Source: Aeromicrobium sp. IC_218 (GTDB lineage Bacteria > Actinomycetota > Actinomycetes > Propionibacteriales > Nocardioidaceae). Taken from it: a stretch of DNA of 64,000 nucleotides. The stretch covers positions 47,388 through 111,387 of the forward strand of contig NZ_SJXM01000011.1 in NCBI RefSeq assembly GCF_004336805.1. The letters are read 5' to 3'. Numbering within the stretch: position 1 is the stretch's first letter; each line of letters opens with the position of its first letter. The position numbers and the translations under genes are program-made. Positions 1 to 7,700 of this stretch are shown here, one piece after another. The notes under the pieces were generated by a model, which ran no database searches, was not told the origin of the DNA, and saw only the letters and a program-made list of their open reading frames with translations.

Positions 1-348
1 GGCGATGATCGGCATGTAGGCGAACTCGCGCGAGCCCGCCGAGTCGACGTTCCCGAACTCGTCCTTGCCCTGGTAGGGGATCTCGGTGATGCCGAAGTCG
101 GTGACGTTCTGGCCGAACGCCTTGCGGCCCTGCGACGAGCCGCCGCCGTTGTAGGTGACCTTCATGCCGTTGGCGTCGACGTCGGCGATCCACTGCTGCA
201 GGATCACCTCCGACCAGGTGGAGCCGGAGCCCTCGATCTGGGCGTAGGCCGCGTCGGCCGGACGGGCCAGGACGACCGTCACGGCGAGCGACAGCAGGAC
301 GGCGAGGACCGCCCTCGTGCGTCCGCGACGGGTGGGACGGAGCTTCAT
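1..348 (-). CDS. pstS: PstS phosphate ABC transporter substrate-binding protein, N-terminal part
   Basis: Periplasmic-type phosphate-binding protein delivering inorganic phosphate to the PstCA channel. Only the first 116 codons are present; the rest lies off the left edge. The start has a basic n-region, a hydrophobic stretch and a cleavage-like ADA-AY site. The mature part begins with the family's GSGST phosphate-binding loop, and a later Gly-Gly-Gly-Ser-Ser-Gln-Gly segment also fits PstS. No lipobox cysteine follows the signal peptide, which is unusual for a Gram-positive PstS and implies a secreted form or anchoring elsewhere in the protein. Its ATG overlaps the TGA of pstA as ATGA, so it is translated from the pstCA mRNA. 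It is the third gene, although pstS is usually first. Confidence 0.92.
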   Translation of the reverse strand, partial: MKLRPTRRGRTRAVLAVLLSLAVTVVLARPADAAYAQIEGSGSTWSEVILQQWIADVDANGMKVTYNGGGSSQGRKAFGQNVTDFGITEIPYQGKDEFGNVDSAGSREFAYMPIIA

Positions 349-1460
349 CGGAGGCCTTTCGGGGGACGAGCGAGCAGGCGGGCGGCGACGAACAGCGCCA
401 GCACGATGACGAGCAGGACGGTGGCGGCGGCGAACGCGCGGGCGATGTACATCGGCTCGCCGCTGCGCACGGTGGTGTAGATGAACAGCGGCAGGGAGTT
501 CATGACGCCGTCGGTGGGGTCGACGACCAGGAACGAGGCCGCGCCGGAGGTGAGCAGCACCGGCGAGGTCTCGCCGATGCCGCGGGCGATGCCGAGGATG
601 AGCGCGGTGGCCAGGCCCGGCCGCGCCGTGGGCAGCACGACGTGCCAGACCGTCCGCCAGCGCGAGGCCCCGAGCGCGAGGCTGGCCTCGCGCAGGCCGC
701 CGGGCACGACCCGCAGCACGACGTCCGAGGCCCGCGCGATGATCGGCAGCATCATCACCGCGAGCGCCATCGCGGCGGCCAGGCCGGAGCGGTCGACGCC
801 GAGCCCGATGATCAGGGTCGTGTAGATGAACAGGCCGGCGACGATCGACGGCAGCGCGGTCATCGCCTCGACGACGGTGCGGACGATGCGCGCGTACCGG
901 CCGCCGACCTCGGTCATGAACACCGCCGTGCCGATGCCGAGCGGCACCGTGATCGCGACGGCGATGCCGACCTGGATGAGCGAGCCGGCGATCGCGTGCA
1001 GGATGCCGCCGCGGTCGAACGGGTCGCGCGGACCGACACCGGACATGTCCTCGGTGATGAGGTTCAGGTGCGGCAGCGCCTCGAGCCCTCGGGCGAAGAT
1101 GAAGCCGATCGTCCACACCAGCGCGGCACCGACGACGGCCGCCGCCGCGTGCACCGTCGTGCTGGCCAGCCGGTCCCGGACGACCGAGGCGGACGTCGTC
1201 ATCGCCGAGGCCACGGCGAGCACGGCCATCGAGCAGGCGAACGTGGTGAGCCCGAGCACGAGCCCGCCCTGCCACGGCAGCAGCCGCTGCGTCAGCAACC
1301 AGGCCATCGCGAAACCGGCGACCCACGACCCGGCCATGACCAGGCGGTCCTCCGCGGTCGTGGTGGTGAGCGGACGCGGCGCGGGACCGGCGTCCAGCGA
1401 CGGCGGCTCGTGGCGGACCGTCGTGCCGCCGGCGGGCGGCGGGCTGTCGAGGATGGTCAT
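345..1460 (-). CDS. pstA: PstA phosphate ABC transporter permease
   Basis: Inner-membrane permease of the high-affinity phosphate importer, pairing with PstC. The 371-residue product has a roughly 60-residue hydrophilic N-terminus, several hydrophobic membrane segments, and the cytoplasmic EAA-type loop (REASLALGAS, then W and VLPTA) that contacts the PstB ATPase. The ATG at 1460 was chosen because it forms an ATGA overlap with the pstC stop. The open frame continues further upstream, but there it runs antisense-like through pstC. The downstream ATGA overlap with pstS indicates tight coupling. No pstB is visible; it could lie beyond the left edge. Confidence 0.94.
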   Translation of the reverse strand: MTILDSPPPAGGTTVRHEPPSLDAGPAPRPLTTTTAEDRLVMAGSWVAGFAMAWLLTQRLLPWQGGLVLGLTTFACSMAVLAVASAMTTSASVVRDRLASTTVHAAAAVVGAALVWTIGFIFARGLEALPHLNLITEDMSGVGPRDPFDRGGILHAIAGSLIQVGIAVAITVPLGIGTAVFMTEVGGRYARIVRTVVEAMTALPSIVAGLFIYTTLIIGLGVDRSGLAAAMALAVMMLPIIARASDVVLRVVPGGLREASLALGASRWRTVWHVVLPTARPGLATALILGIARGIGETSPVLLTSGAASFLVVDPTDGVMNSLPLFIYTTVRSGEPMYIARAFAAATVLLVIVLALFVAARLLARPPKGLR

Positions 1461-2470
1461 GCGTCGGTCTCCGCCCCGGAACGGCTGCGGGCGACGACGA
1501 CCGCGGCGAGCGTGTTGATGATGAGCGTGATGACGAACAGGACGAACCCGGCGGTCAGCAGCGCGGCGAGCTGGGCGCCGTTGGCCTCGCCGAAGCGTCC
1601 GGCGATGAGCGCCGAGACGGTGTTGGTGCCGACCTCCAGCACGCGGATCTTGAGGTCGAAGGCCGGCGAGATGATGAGCAGGACGGCGATGGTCTCGCCG
1701 AGCGCCCGGCCCAGCCCGAGCATCGTGCCGCCGATGATCCCGCCGCGGCCGAACGGCAGGACGACCGAGCGGATCATGCCCCAGCGCGTCGCGCCCAGCG
1801 CGAGCGCCGCCTCCCGCTCCCCCGTCGGCGCCTGGCTGAACACCTGACGCATGACGGCGCACGCCATCGGGATCACCATCATCGCGACGGCGAGCCCGGC
1901 CACGAAGGCCGAGGCGGTGTAGCGGCTCTGCTCCCAGACCGCGGCGTCCGCGTCGGCCTCGACGGTGAAGAACGGGATCCAGCCCAGGTGGACGTGCAGC
2001 CAGTGGGCGATCGCCGACGCGTGCGGCTGCAGCACGAAGAAGCCCCACAGGCCGTAGATGATGCTCGGCACCGCGGCCATGAGGTCGACCATCGAGACGA
2101 GCAGGCCGCGCAGCCGGGCCGGCGCGTACTCGCTGATGTACAGCGCGGTGAGCAGCGCCAGCGGGAACGCCACGACGAGCGCCACCAGCGCCACGCTGAA
2201 CGTCCCGACCAGCACCGAGCCGATGCCGATGACGTCAGCCTCCGGCTCCCACTGCGTCTCGGTGAAGAACGAGAGCCCGTAGTGGCGCAGCGTCGGCCAC
2301 GCCTGCAGCGCCAGGAACAGCCCGATCCCGCCGGTGATCAGCAGCACCGTGGTGCCGATCGCCCGCATCGAGACGACGAAGGCGCGGTCGGCGCCGCTCT
2401 CGGCCCCGACGAGACGCCGGGGGGCGTCCGCATCCACGGACGGCTCGGCCGTCCGCACCCATGTCGACAC
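1457..2470 (-). CDS. pstC: PstC phosphate ABC transporter permease
   Basis: First permease of the phosphate importer. It has about six membrane segments and the conserved EAA loop (REAALALGAT, then VLPF). The GTG at 2470 is preceded by a GAGGAG ribosome site about ten bases upstream and gives 337 residues. An ATG at 2497 would add nine residues and lies nine bases after a TAGTGT hexamer, so a leaderless longer form is possible. The gene heads the pstC-pstA-pstS operon. A PHO-box-like direct repeat at 2540-2561 suggests control by a PhoR-PhoP phosphate-starvation system, which is not in this window. Confidence 0.93.
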   Translation of the reverse strand: MSTWVRTAEPSVDADAPRRLVGAESGADRAFVVSMRAIGTTVLLITGGIGLFLALQAWPTLRHYGLSFFTETQWEPEADVIGIGSVLVGTFSVALVALVVAFPLALLTALYISEYAPARLRGLLVSMVDLMAAVPSIIYGLWGFFVLQPHASAIAHWLHVHLGWIPFFTVEADADAAVWEQSRYTASAFVAGLAVAMMVIPMACAVMRQVFSQAPTGEREAALALGATRWGMIRSVVLPFGRGGIIGGTMLGLGRALGETIAVLLIISPAFDLKIRVLEVGTNTVSALIAGRFGEANGAQLAALLTAGFVLFVITLIINTLAAVVVARSRSGAETDA

Positions 2471-2539
2471 TGCGTCTCCGTCTCCTCGCGCGGGCATGAC
2501 GCGAGAACACTAGGGACGGCCGGGACGGGTGCGCGGGGC

Positions 2540-2561
2540 TTGCGATGAACGGGCCGTGAAC
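2540..2561 (-). promoter_or_regulatory. Candidate PHO box (PhoP direct repeats) upstream of pstC
   Basis: On the minus strand two 11-base units lie head to tail: GTTCACGGCCC (2561-2551) and GTTCATCGCAA (2550-2540). Actinobacterial PhoP boxes are direct repeats of 11-base units starting GTTCAC. The position, 70-90 bases upstream of the pstC start and upstream of a TAGTGT -10-like hexamer at 2512-2507, fits a phosphate-starvation promoter. Confidence 0.6.
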
Positions 2562-2655
2562 GCTCGACGGCGGGTTCCGGACGCGCCGTTCGGACGTCCG
2601 TCCGAGACCCGCAGATGCCCAGGCACGGCCACCGCCGGCGCGCCGTGGATCGCCG

Positions 2656-2661
2656 TAGCGT
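2656..2661 (+). promoter_or_regulatory. -10 hexamer TAGCGT, probable leaderless promoter
   Basis: TAGCGT (TANNNT) ends six bases before the ATG at 2668, so transcription would begin at or next to the start codon. No Shine-Dalgarno sequence is visible. Confidence 0.5.
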
Positions 2662-2667
2662 GCCGCC

Positions 2668-3096
2668 ATGACGACCCCTCGGCTGCGCCCCGCGACCGCC
2701 TTGCTCAGCATCGGTCTCGTCGTCGGGTGCGCCGCCGATGCCGACCGTCCGGGCACGTCGTCACCGGCCATGAGCTCCGCGGACGTCCTCGGCACGTGGA
2801 CCTGGGACGGGACGAGCGCCGTCACCACGCCTTCCGTCACTCTCCGGTCCGGCGGAGAGGTCGAGGGACACGACGGGTGCAACCCCATGTCCGGCACCTG
2901 GAGGCTCGACGCTCAGAGGGTCGTGCGGCTCGACGCGCTGGCCGCCACCTCGTACGCCTCGTGCACCCAGGACGGGCAGCAGACGGCGGTGCAGCAGCTG
3001 CACGACACCCGGTCGCTCGTGCTCGCCGGCGACCGGCTGGAGGCCCGGGACGCCAGCGGCAGGACGATCGCGACGCTCACCCGAGCCGACAGCTGA
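2668..3096 (+). CDS. META-domain (HslJ-like) lipoprotein
   Basis: Predicted membrane-anchored lipoprotein of 142 residues. The signal peptide ends in a lipobox (LVVGC, Cys about 21). The mature part matches the META/HslJ fold: an LGTWTW start, a central GCNPMSGTW segment typical of the domain, and a final ITL-like strand. HslJ relatives are linked to heat shock and novobiocin resistance in Escherichia coli; the role here is unknown. It is monocistronic, divergent from the pst operon, and closed by a strong hairpin at 3111-3144. The start is supported by the TAGCGT hexamer six bases upstream. Confidence 0.75.
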   Translation: MTTPRLRPATALLSIGLVVGCAADADRPGTSSPAMSSADVLGTWTWDGTSAVTTPSVTLRSGGEVEGHDGCNPMSGTWRLDAQRVVRLDALAATSYASCTQDGQQTAVQQLHDTRSLVLAGDRLEARDASGRTIATLTRADS

Positions 3097-3110
3097 AGAC
3101 CCTCGGAAAC

Positions 3111-3144
3111 GCAGCAGGCCCGCCGTCTCCGGCGGGCCTGCTGC
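3111..3144 (+). terminator. Hairpin terminator after the META lipoprotein
   Basis: Perfect 14-bp stem (3111-3124 with 3131-3144) around a six-base loop. No T tract follows, as is common in high-GC actinobacteria. It marks the last clearly ancestral base before the island. Confidence 0.8.
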
Positions 3145-3149
3145 GGGTG

Positions 3150-3419
3150 GTGGTGGACCTAACAGGACAACTATCGAACCCCGACCCCCGCCTGCGCCGG
3201 ATGCTCGCGTCAGCATCGTCGCAGGTCAGGACGAACGACCCGGCGTCCGAGGCGGAGTCGGGATCGCGTCAGAAGCAGGTCCGCCTGTCAGACCGGCAGC
3301 AGGCCGAGCTGGCCGAGGGCTAAGAGGCTGGCGCCTTCAAGAAGGAGCTCGCGCGCGTCTACGGCATCCACGTTGAGACGGTGCGGGCCATCATCCGGCG
3401 GGCCGGCCTGCAGCACTGA
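3150..3419 (+). pseudogene. Serine recombinase C-terminal remnant (helix-turn-helix tail)
   Basis: There is no start codon of its own. The frame reads into a typical C-terminal tail of serine recombinases: RLSDRQQAELAEG, a TAA at 3321-3323, then EAGAFKKELARVYGIHVETV and RAIIRRAGL, ending at TGA 3417. This is a helix-turn-helix resembling resolvase DNA-binding tails, in which the stop replaces the usual Tyr or similar residue before EAG. The catalytic domain is absent. It sits at the left edge of the island and mirrors the recombinase remnant at 16737-17475. Confidence 0.6.
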
Positions 3420-3446
3420 CGTGCTCGGAGATGCAGTCAGCACGGG

Positions 3447-4649
3447 TCACGCACTTGGCTTAGACAGCTTGTCCTTGCCAACGGCGAGGAGAGCAATCCC
3501 ACCTCCGACTACGAGAGCCTTCTGGCTCACTTCCGTCCCGGCAGTCTTGAGTTGCTGAGGGTCGCGCATCGCGGCGCGCCAAGGAGTTGCGCTCAAGGCC
3601 TCACGATCGCTCACAGCAATGTTCAAGGGCGCGTGGAACTCGTCGAGACTCGTTCCGATGGTGTTGAGCGACGAAAACACCGAGCTGGCCGCTCGCGCGT
3701 GCAGGAGGACGTTCTCGTTGGCGATCCCGCCAGTGGCCGTCAGCTGGTCCATGAGGCGCGAGGTGGTTTCCAGCACACGCGCCCGGCGGTTCTCTCGCGC
3801 TTCCGCGACTCCGCTGCGATGTCCGTCCAGCCTTTCAGGTGCTGTCGCGAGGACGTAGTCGAGCTCGATGACGCGGAACTGATCCTGCAGCTCAAAGCAG
3901 CGAGCCAGGACGGAAAGCTGCAGTCCCACCTCTTGCTCGAGTTCGCACATCAACTTCTTGAGCTGACCGGGCCGGTTGACGTCTTGTACCTTCTCGGCGA
4001 GATCACCAAGGGCGAGAAGTGCTGCGCGCTGGACCTCCAAGATGGTGCCCGACTCGCCGTTGACCTTGCTCCACAGCGTCTTGGGGTCTCCCTCGTGCTC
4101 GTGGATGGTCATGGCTTCCTCGATGGCTTCGGCGGCCCTCCCCACCTTGGCAAGAACGGCATTGCGCTGCCCGCGCCGCACGTCATCGAGCTTGGCGTCG
4201 ATCTTGATCAGCAGCGCCTTTAGCTCCTGCGCCTCGGCCTGCTGCGCGAGTTGGCCCATCAAGCCACCAACACCCGAAAGGACGGCTGGGTTGGTGAGCA
4301 GCGACGCCGGTCCGTCCTCCACCTGAAGCCACTTGCCGATGTTGCCGGGGTCTCCGAGCATGGCGTGGCTGACGCCCTCGGTCTTGGTCTTCATGAGACC
4401 GCCAGCGTCCTTCAGCGTTTTGGTGGACTCCGGTGTGAGCTTGAGGTACATCGCCGACTGCTCCGCAATGCCCGACGCCAACTCGGCGAGGTCGGAGCCA
4501 GCACGCAGCGTGTTGCTGAGCCTGCCCAACGCAAACTCGCGGGCCTGCTGAAGCAGTCCGGCCCCATCCAAGAACCGCTCGACGGTCGCGCGATTGCCCG
4601 TGACGACAACGCCCTCACCGTCACTGACCAACTCGATCTCGCTATCCAT
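3447..4649 (-). CDS. Uncharacterised 400-residue protein
   Basis: I do not recognise a family. The protein is mostly helical in character, with charged heptad-like stretches around residues 150-290 that could form coiled coils. A short hydrophobic segment near the C-terminus (ALVVGGGIALLAVG, about residues 378-391) could be a membrane segment or a buried helix. There is no signal peptide and no nucleotide-binding motif. The ATG at 4649 has an AGGAG nine bases upstream. It is the last gene of the unidirectional island cluster, 60 bases after the 230-residue gene. A role in phage defence is inferred only from location. Confidence 0.75.
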   Translation of the reverse strand: MDSEIELVSDGEGVVVTGNRATVERFLDGAGLLQQAREFALGRLSNTLRAGSDLAELASGIAEQSAMYLKLTPESTKTLKDAGGLMKTKTEGVSHAMLGDPGNIGKWLQVEDGPASLLTNPAVLSGVGGLMGQLAQQAEAQELKALLIKIDAKLDDVRRGQRNAVLAKVGRAAEAIEEAMTIHEHEGDPKTLWSKVNGESGTILEVQRAALLALGDLAEKVQDVNRPGQLKKLMCELEQEVGLQLSVLARCFELQDQFRVIELDYVLATAPERLDGHRSGVAEARENRRARVLETTSRLMDQLTATGGIANENVLLHARAASSVFSSLNTIGTSLDEFHAPLNIAVSDREALSATPWRAAMRDPQQLKTAGTEVSQKALVVGGGIALLAVGKDKLSKPSA

Positions 4650-4709
4650 CCCGAGGCTCTCCTCTCGCCGCCGCGAGCGTATCTAGGCTCGTTCCAAAGC
4701 AATCAGGAA

Positions 4710-5402
4710 TCAGCGGCGTGCGAGAAGTCTCTGTGACCGCGACGATGCGTGATCACAACTCCCGCGACGAGAACTCGCATGCGTGTGACCACTACTCGCC
4801 TCGAACTTGCCGATGATCTTTTGCAGACGCTCGATACTCGACTCGTGCTTCGTCTGCCTAACGTAGGCAAGCACCAGATCATGGTCGTATTCGTTACGAG
4901 CTGCAAGGTCGTTGAGCCAGCCGCTCACCATCCGCTCGGAGATGCTGTCCGTCCACCCCTTGTACCCCTCCTGCACGATGCGCTCGAGGATCTCCGCGGC
5001 CTGGTCACTGAGGGCAGCGTCAATGACTTCACCGGTGACGATGTTGTACGCGCGGTTGAGCTTGGCCCACGCCTCCATCTCGCCCGGGATCCACTCCACG
5101 AGCACCACGACGCTCTTCTCCAGATGGTGCAGCTTCTCCATCGTCTTGTGGCGCGGACACCATGCCAGAACGACTCCGCCATCCTCGATGTAGCCGCTGC
5201 GCTCCGTCACGATGCTCTGCTTTGCCAGCTCCGCATGGTCGGTGGCGCCGCTCTTCTGCGCCGAGAGCACAGTCAGCCGCGCGCCGTGACCCCGCGCGAG
5301 GTCCAGCCCGAGCTGCTTGCCCGGACCGAGCGTGTCCTTCTCCGTGCCCCGCGGGAGGTAGATGTAACGATGCTTGAGCGCTTCGTCGACCCGATCTGAC
5401 AT
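4710..5402 (-). CDS. Uncharacterised 230-residue protein
   Basis: Unrecognised. The N-terminal two-thirds shows alternating hydrophobic strands and helices (LTVLSAQ, VVLAWCPRH, VVVLVEWIPGEMEAW) that suggest an alpha/beta domain. The last 30 residues are Ser/Arg/His-rich and probably disordered. The ATG at 5402 is chosen over the upstream frame extension because an AAGGAAAGCAGG ribosome site precedes it. It lies between two other unknown island genes, with a 217-base gap upstream that could hold its own promoter. Without a homology search nothing can be said about function beyond membership of the defence-like cluster. Confidence 0.7.
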   Translation of the reverse strand: MSDRVDEALKHRYIYLPRGTEKDTLGPGKQLGLDLARGHGARLTVLSAQKSGATDHAELAKQSIVTERSGYIEDGGVVLAWCPRHKTMEKLHHLEKSVVVLVEWIPGEMEAWAKLNRAYNIVTGEVIDAALSDQAAEILERIVQEGYKGWTDSISERMVSGWLNDLAARNEYDHDLVLAYVRQTKHESSIERLQKIIGKFEASSGHTHASSRRGSCDHASSRSQRLLARR

Positions 5403-5619
5403 GTCCTGCTTTCCTTCTCTCACGATCCTGGTCGAGAACAGTAGGTGCGGGCACCGACACAAGCGGTCGTCTGGTTGGCCGGCTCTGTGACGAGGGGCGC
5501 GCCTCGGTGAGGAGGGGGCGGCGGACTGCGGGAGAAGCCGACGATGGAAGCGACATCCCAGGGGCCAGGTGATTCCCGGGATCAGCTTCTATCGGGACCG
5601 GGGATCGCCCTCGGGCACG

Positions 5620-6621
5620 TCATGTGTCGCCCTGCGATGGGCCGACGAGTTCGACCTCATCGCCGGATACGAAGATCCAGTCCGCTGAGTCGTCGAACAT
5701 GCCCAGACGCGGGTCGAAGGATCCCCGCATCGTGCCGTTCGCGGTCGTGAAGGTGACGTTCTCTGCGATCAGGTAGCCGTACCGCTGGTGGTCTCCGCCG
5801 TAGAGGCCGTCTGCCCCCTTCGGGTAGCTCGCGAACTTCTCGACGTTGTACTGCGGGTCGAGCAGGTGCACAAACGCCTTCTCGGCGTCAGCGACGACCT
5901 GCTTCTTGTACTGCGCCCAGGCTTCGCCGGTGGTGTCGGTCGGCTCGTCGCCGAGCTCCAGGGTGCGGAGGATGGTCGGCTCGACGCGGAACGGGAAGAG
6001 GATCAGTTCATCGGTCACCCGGGCACCTGAGCGACGCGGCCACTCGCCGGACAAGATCTTCTGCCGAGCGTGGTGGGCTCGCTCGAAGAGTCGATCGAAC
6101 GTATCGGTCTTCTTCGCGATCCCGACGTAGAGCAGCTCGTAGGTGGCGAGGTCTCGGTGCCGATCCAGCCCGGTGATGCCGTCGACTCCACGGCCTTTGT
6201 CATGGAGCAGCTTCTCGGTCGTGAACCACTCGAACGGGCCCTCCAGCTGGTCTGCCTCGAAGTCCTCCATGGTCCCCGCCCAGAACCGCAGCATCTTCGG
6301 GCCGGCCTCAGCGGTGATGCTTTCCGGCTCTTCTCCCAGCAGGTCGCTAGCGAAGCGTGCGATGTCGAGCGTCACTTGGTCGGCGATCGGCTTCCCGCCG
6401 TGTGTCTGTCCCAGCACTGGCACGGTCCACTCGGCGCCGTCGATCTGGATGTTCTGGTCGTCGAACACAACCTCAGGGCGCATCGCCATGACGTAGAAGT
6501 CACTCCCACGAAGCAGCGCCTCCACCTCCGGATCCACTTTGACCGAGTCGGCTTCGTAGCTCGACACCGGCGGGTAGACGAGGTGCAACGTACTCAGCAT
6601 CACGTTCATCTCAGACACCAC
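5620..6621 (-). CDS. Uncharacterised protein with a possible GIY-YIG-like domain
   Basis: About 333 residues. Around residues 161-215 a segment reads YELLYVGIA, then FDRLFERAHHAR and ILSGEWPRR. This resembles the opening strand, the second YVG-type strand and the Arg helix of GIY-YIG nucleases, although the first GIY element is not convincing. Later, PQYNVEKFASYPKG followed by GLY resembles the Asn-bearing region of such folds. If real, this would be a nuclease-like effector in the island. The start is ambiguous: GTG at 6621 or 6618, ATG at 6609 or 6600, none with a clear ribosome site. It is separated by 134 bases from the gene upstream in transcription. Confidence 0.6.
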   Translation of the reverse strand: MVSEMNVMLSTLHLVYPPVSSYEADSVKVDPEVEALLRGSDFYVMAMRPEVVFDDQNIQIDGAEWTVPVLGQTHGGKPIADQVTLDIARFASDLLGEEPESITAEAGPKMLRFWAGTMEDFEADQLEGPFEWFTTEKLLHDKGRGVDGITGLDRHRDLATYELLYVGIAKKTDTFDRLFERAHHARQKILSGEWPRRSGARVTDELILFPFRVEPTILRTLELGDEPTDTTGEAWAQYKKQVVADAEKAFVHLLDPQYNVEKFASYPKGADGLYGGDHQRYGYLIAENVTFTTANGTMRGSFDPRLGMFDDSADWIFVSGDEVELVGPSQGDT

Positions 6622-6755
6622 GTCAAACTACGACAGCGATCGCCGCCGTGGTCCAGTTCGCTTCACCTCCCCGCTGGATCAGTTGCGAGGTCGCGACATG
6701 CCTACGGCGCCTCGGCAACTGGCCACCGTCCGCCGACCCACACGGGCGACACCGG

Positions 6756-7700
6756 TCAGTCCCAGCTCGTCTTGACGTCGTACTGCATGTACTCCCATGG
6801 GTCATTGCGCAGACCGCCAGGCACCGAGTCCAGCAGCTCAAGCGAGACTTCCTGGCACACAAACTGCGTGACACCCAGGATGGTCGCCTCGAGCTGGTAC
6901 CACGTCCGAACCTGCGCGGCGCCCTCCGCGAAGGTTGAACTGCCGTCGCCGCTCGGCTTCACGTGCGTCAACACATTGCGACGGCCAACCCACTGCAGCC
7001 AGTTGGTACGCAGCCGCTCCCAGATGTGAACCGGCGTTTGGGGACGGGCCTCCCCCATCAGCAGATCGATCGAGTACTGCAGGCCCCGGTGCGGAGGCGG
7101 CGGCGGTGCCGGTCGCAAGGCCTCGGCGAGTCCACCAGTCCTCACATAGAGCGCAGCGCCCGCCAACTCCGGCCACGGCTCGGGCACCGGCTCCAGGTGG
7201 AGCACGTGCGCCACCAGCCCCTTGTAGGCATTGGTGATGTGCGGGTCGTCGGGATGGTGGGCCAGCACAACCGGCAGTGTCGGATCGATGCCGCCGGCGA
7301 CCATGCCGAGCGTCCAGCCTCGAACGACTGGCGAGAGGGAGGCTGGCCGAGCGCCGAGCTGGTGCGCAGAAGCCACCATCCGCTGCTGCACGGCGGCGGC
7401 AAGCGTCGTCGACAAGTCGTAGGAGTCGCCCGTGTTGCGCAGGCCCGCAAGCAACCACGTGGCGAGCAGCGCGTGTTCCACCGGCATCGCGAAGTCGTCG
7501 TCGTTGCCAGGCTCAAGGCTCGGAGCGTCCAGTTCCCACTTGGCGTCGTAGTCGGCAACCCGGGCATCCAGCCACTCGAGGTCATAGCCGATCTCCGCGA
7601 GCCGGTCCTCCAGCAACTCCTGCCTGGCGGTATCGGCGAGGAGCAGCTTGTAGAGCTCGGCGAAAACGGCCGGCGACAGCCGGCAGGTCAGCTCGTCCAC
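6756..7700 (-). CDS. Uncharacterised 314-residue protein of the methylase-like module
   Basis: No recognised domain. The sequence is helical and tryptophan-rich. It has a DLEWLD/DYDAKWELD region near residues 40-60, a proline run (APPPPPP) near residue 200, and a C-terminal section ending in WEYMQYDV. The GTG start at 7700 lies inside the end of the HsdS-like gene (13-base overlap), with GGAG about eight bases before it, so it is translationally coupled to that gene. Consistent co-transcription with an HsdS-like and a nuclease/methylase-like protein suggests a third subunit or effector of the same complex. That role is inferred. Confidence 0.7.
   Translation of the reverse strand: MDELTCRLSPAVFAELYKLLLADTARQELLEDRLAEIGYDLEWLDARVADYDAKWELDAPSLEPGNDDDFAMPVEHALLATWLLAGLRNTGDSYDLSTTLAAAVQQRMVASAHQLGARPASLSPVVRGWTLGMVAGGIDPTLPVVLAHHPDDPHITNAYKGLVAHVLHLEPVPEPWPELAGAALYVRTGGLAEALRPAPPPPPHRGLQYSIDLLMGEARPQTPVHIWERLRTNWLQWVGRRNVLTHVKPSGDGSSTFAEGAAQVRTWYQLEATILGVTQFVCQEVSLELLDSVPGGLRNDPWEYMQYDVKTSWD

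Noticed and set aside
642..1847. Long plus-strand frame opposite pstA/pstC
   Set aside because: Antisense shadow of clear membrane permeases, rich in Arg, Asp and Gly with no domain.
2529..3323. 264-codon frame covering the META lipoprotein and the left recombinase relic
   Set aside because: Its first two-thirds is an out-of-frame shadow of the lipoprotein; only the last part matches recombinase sequence, annotated separately as a remnant.
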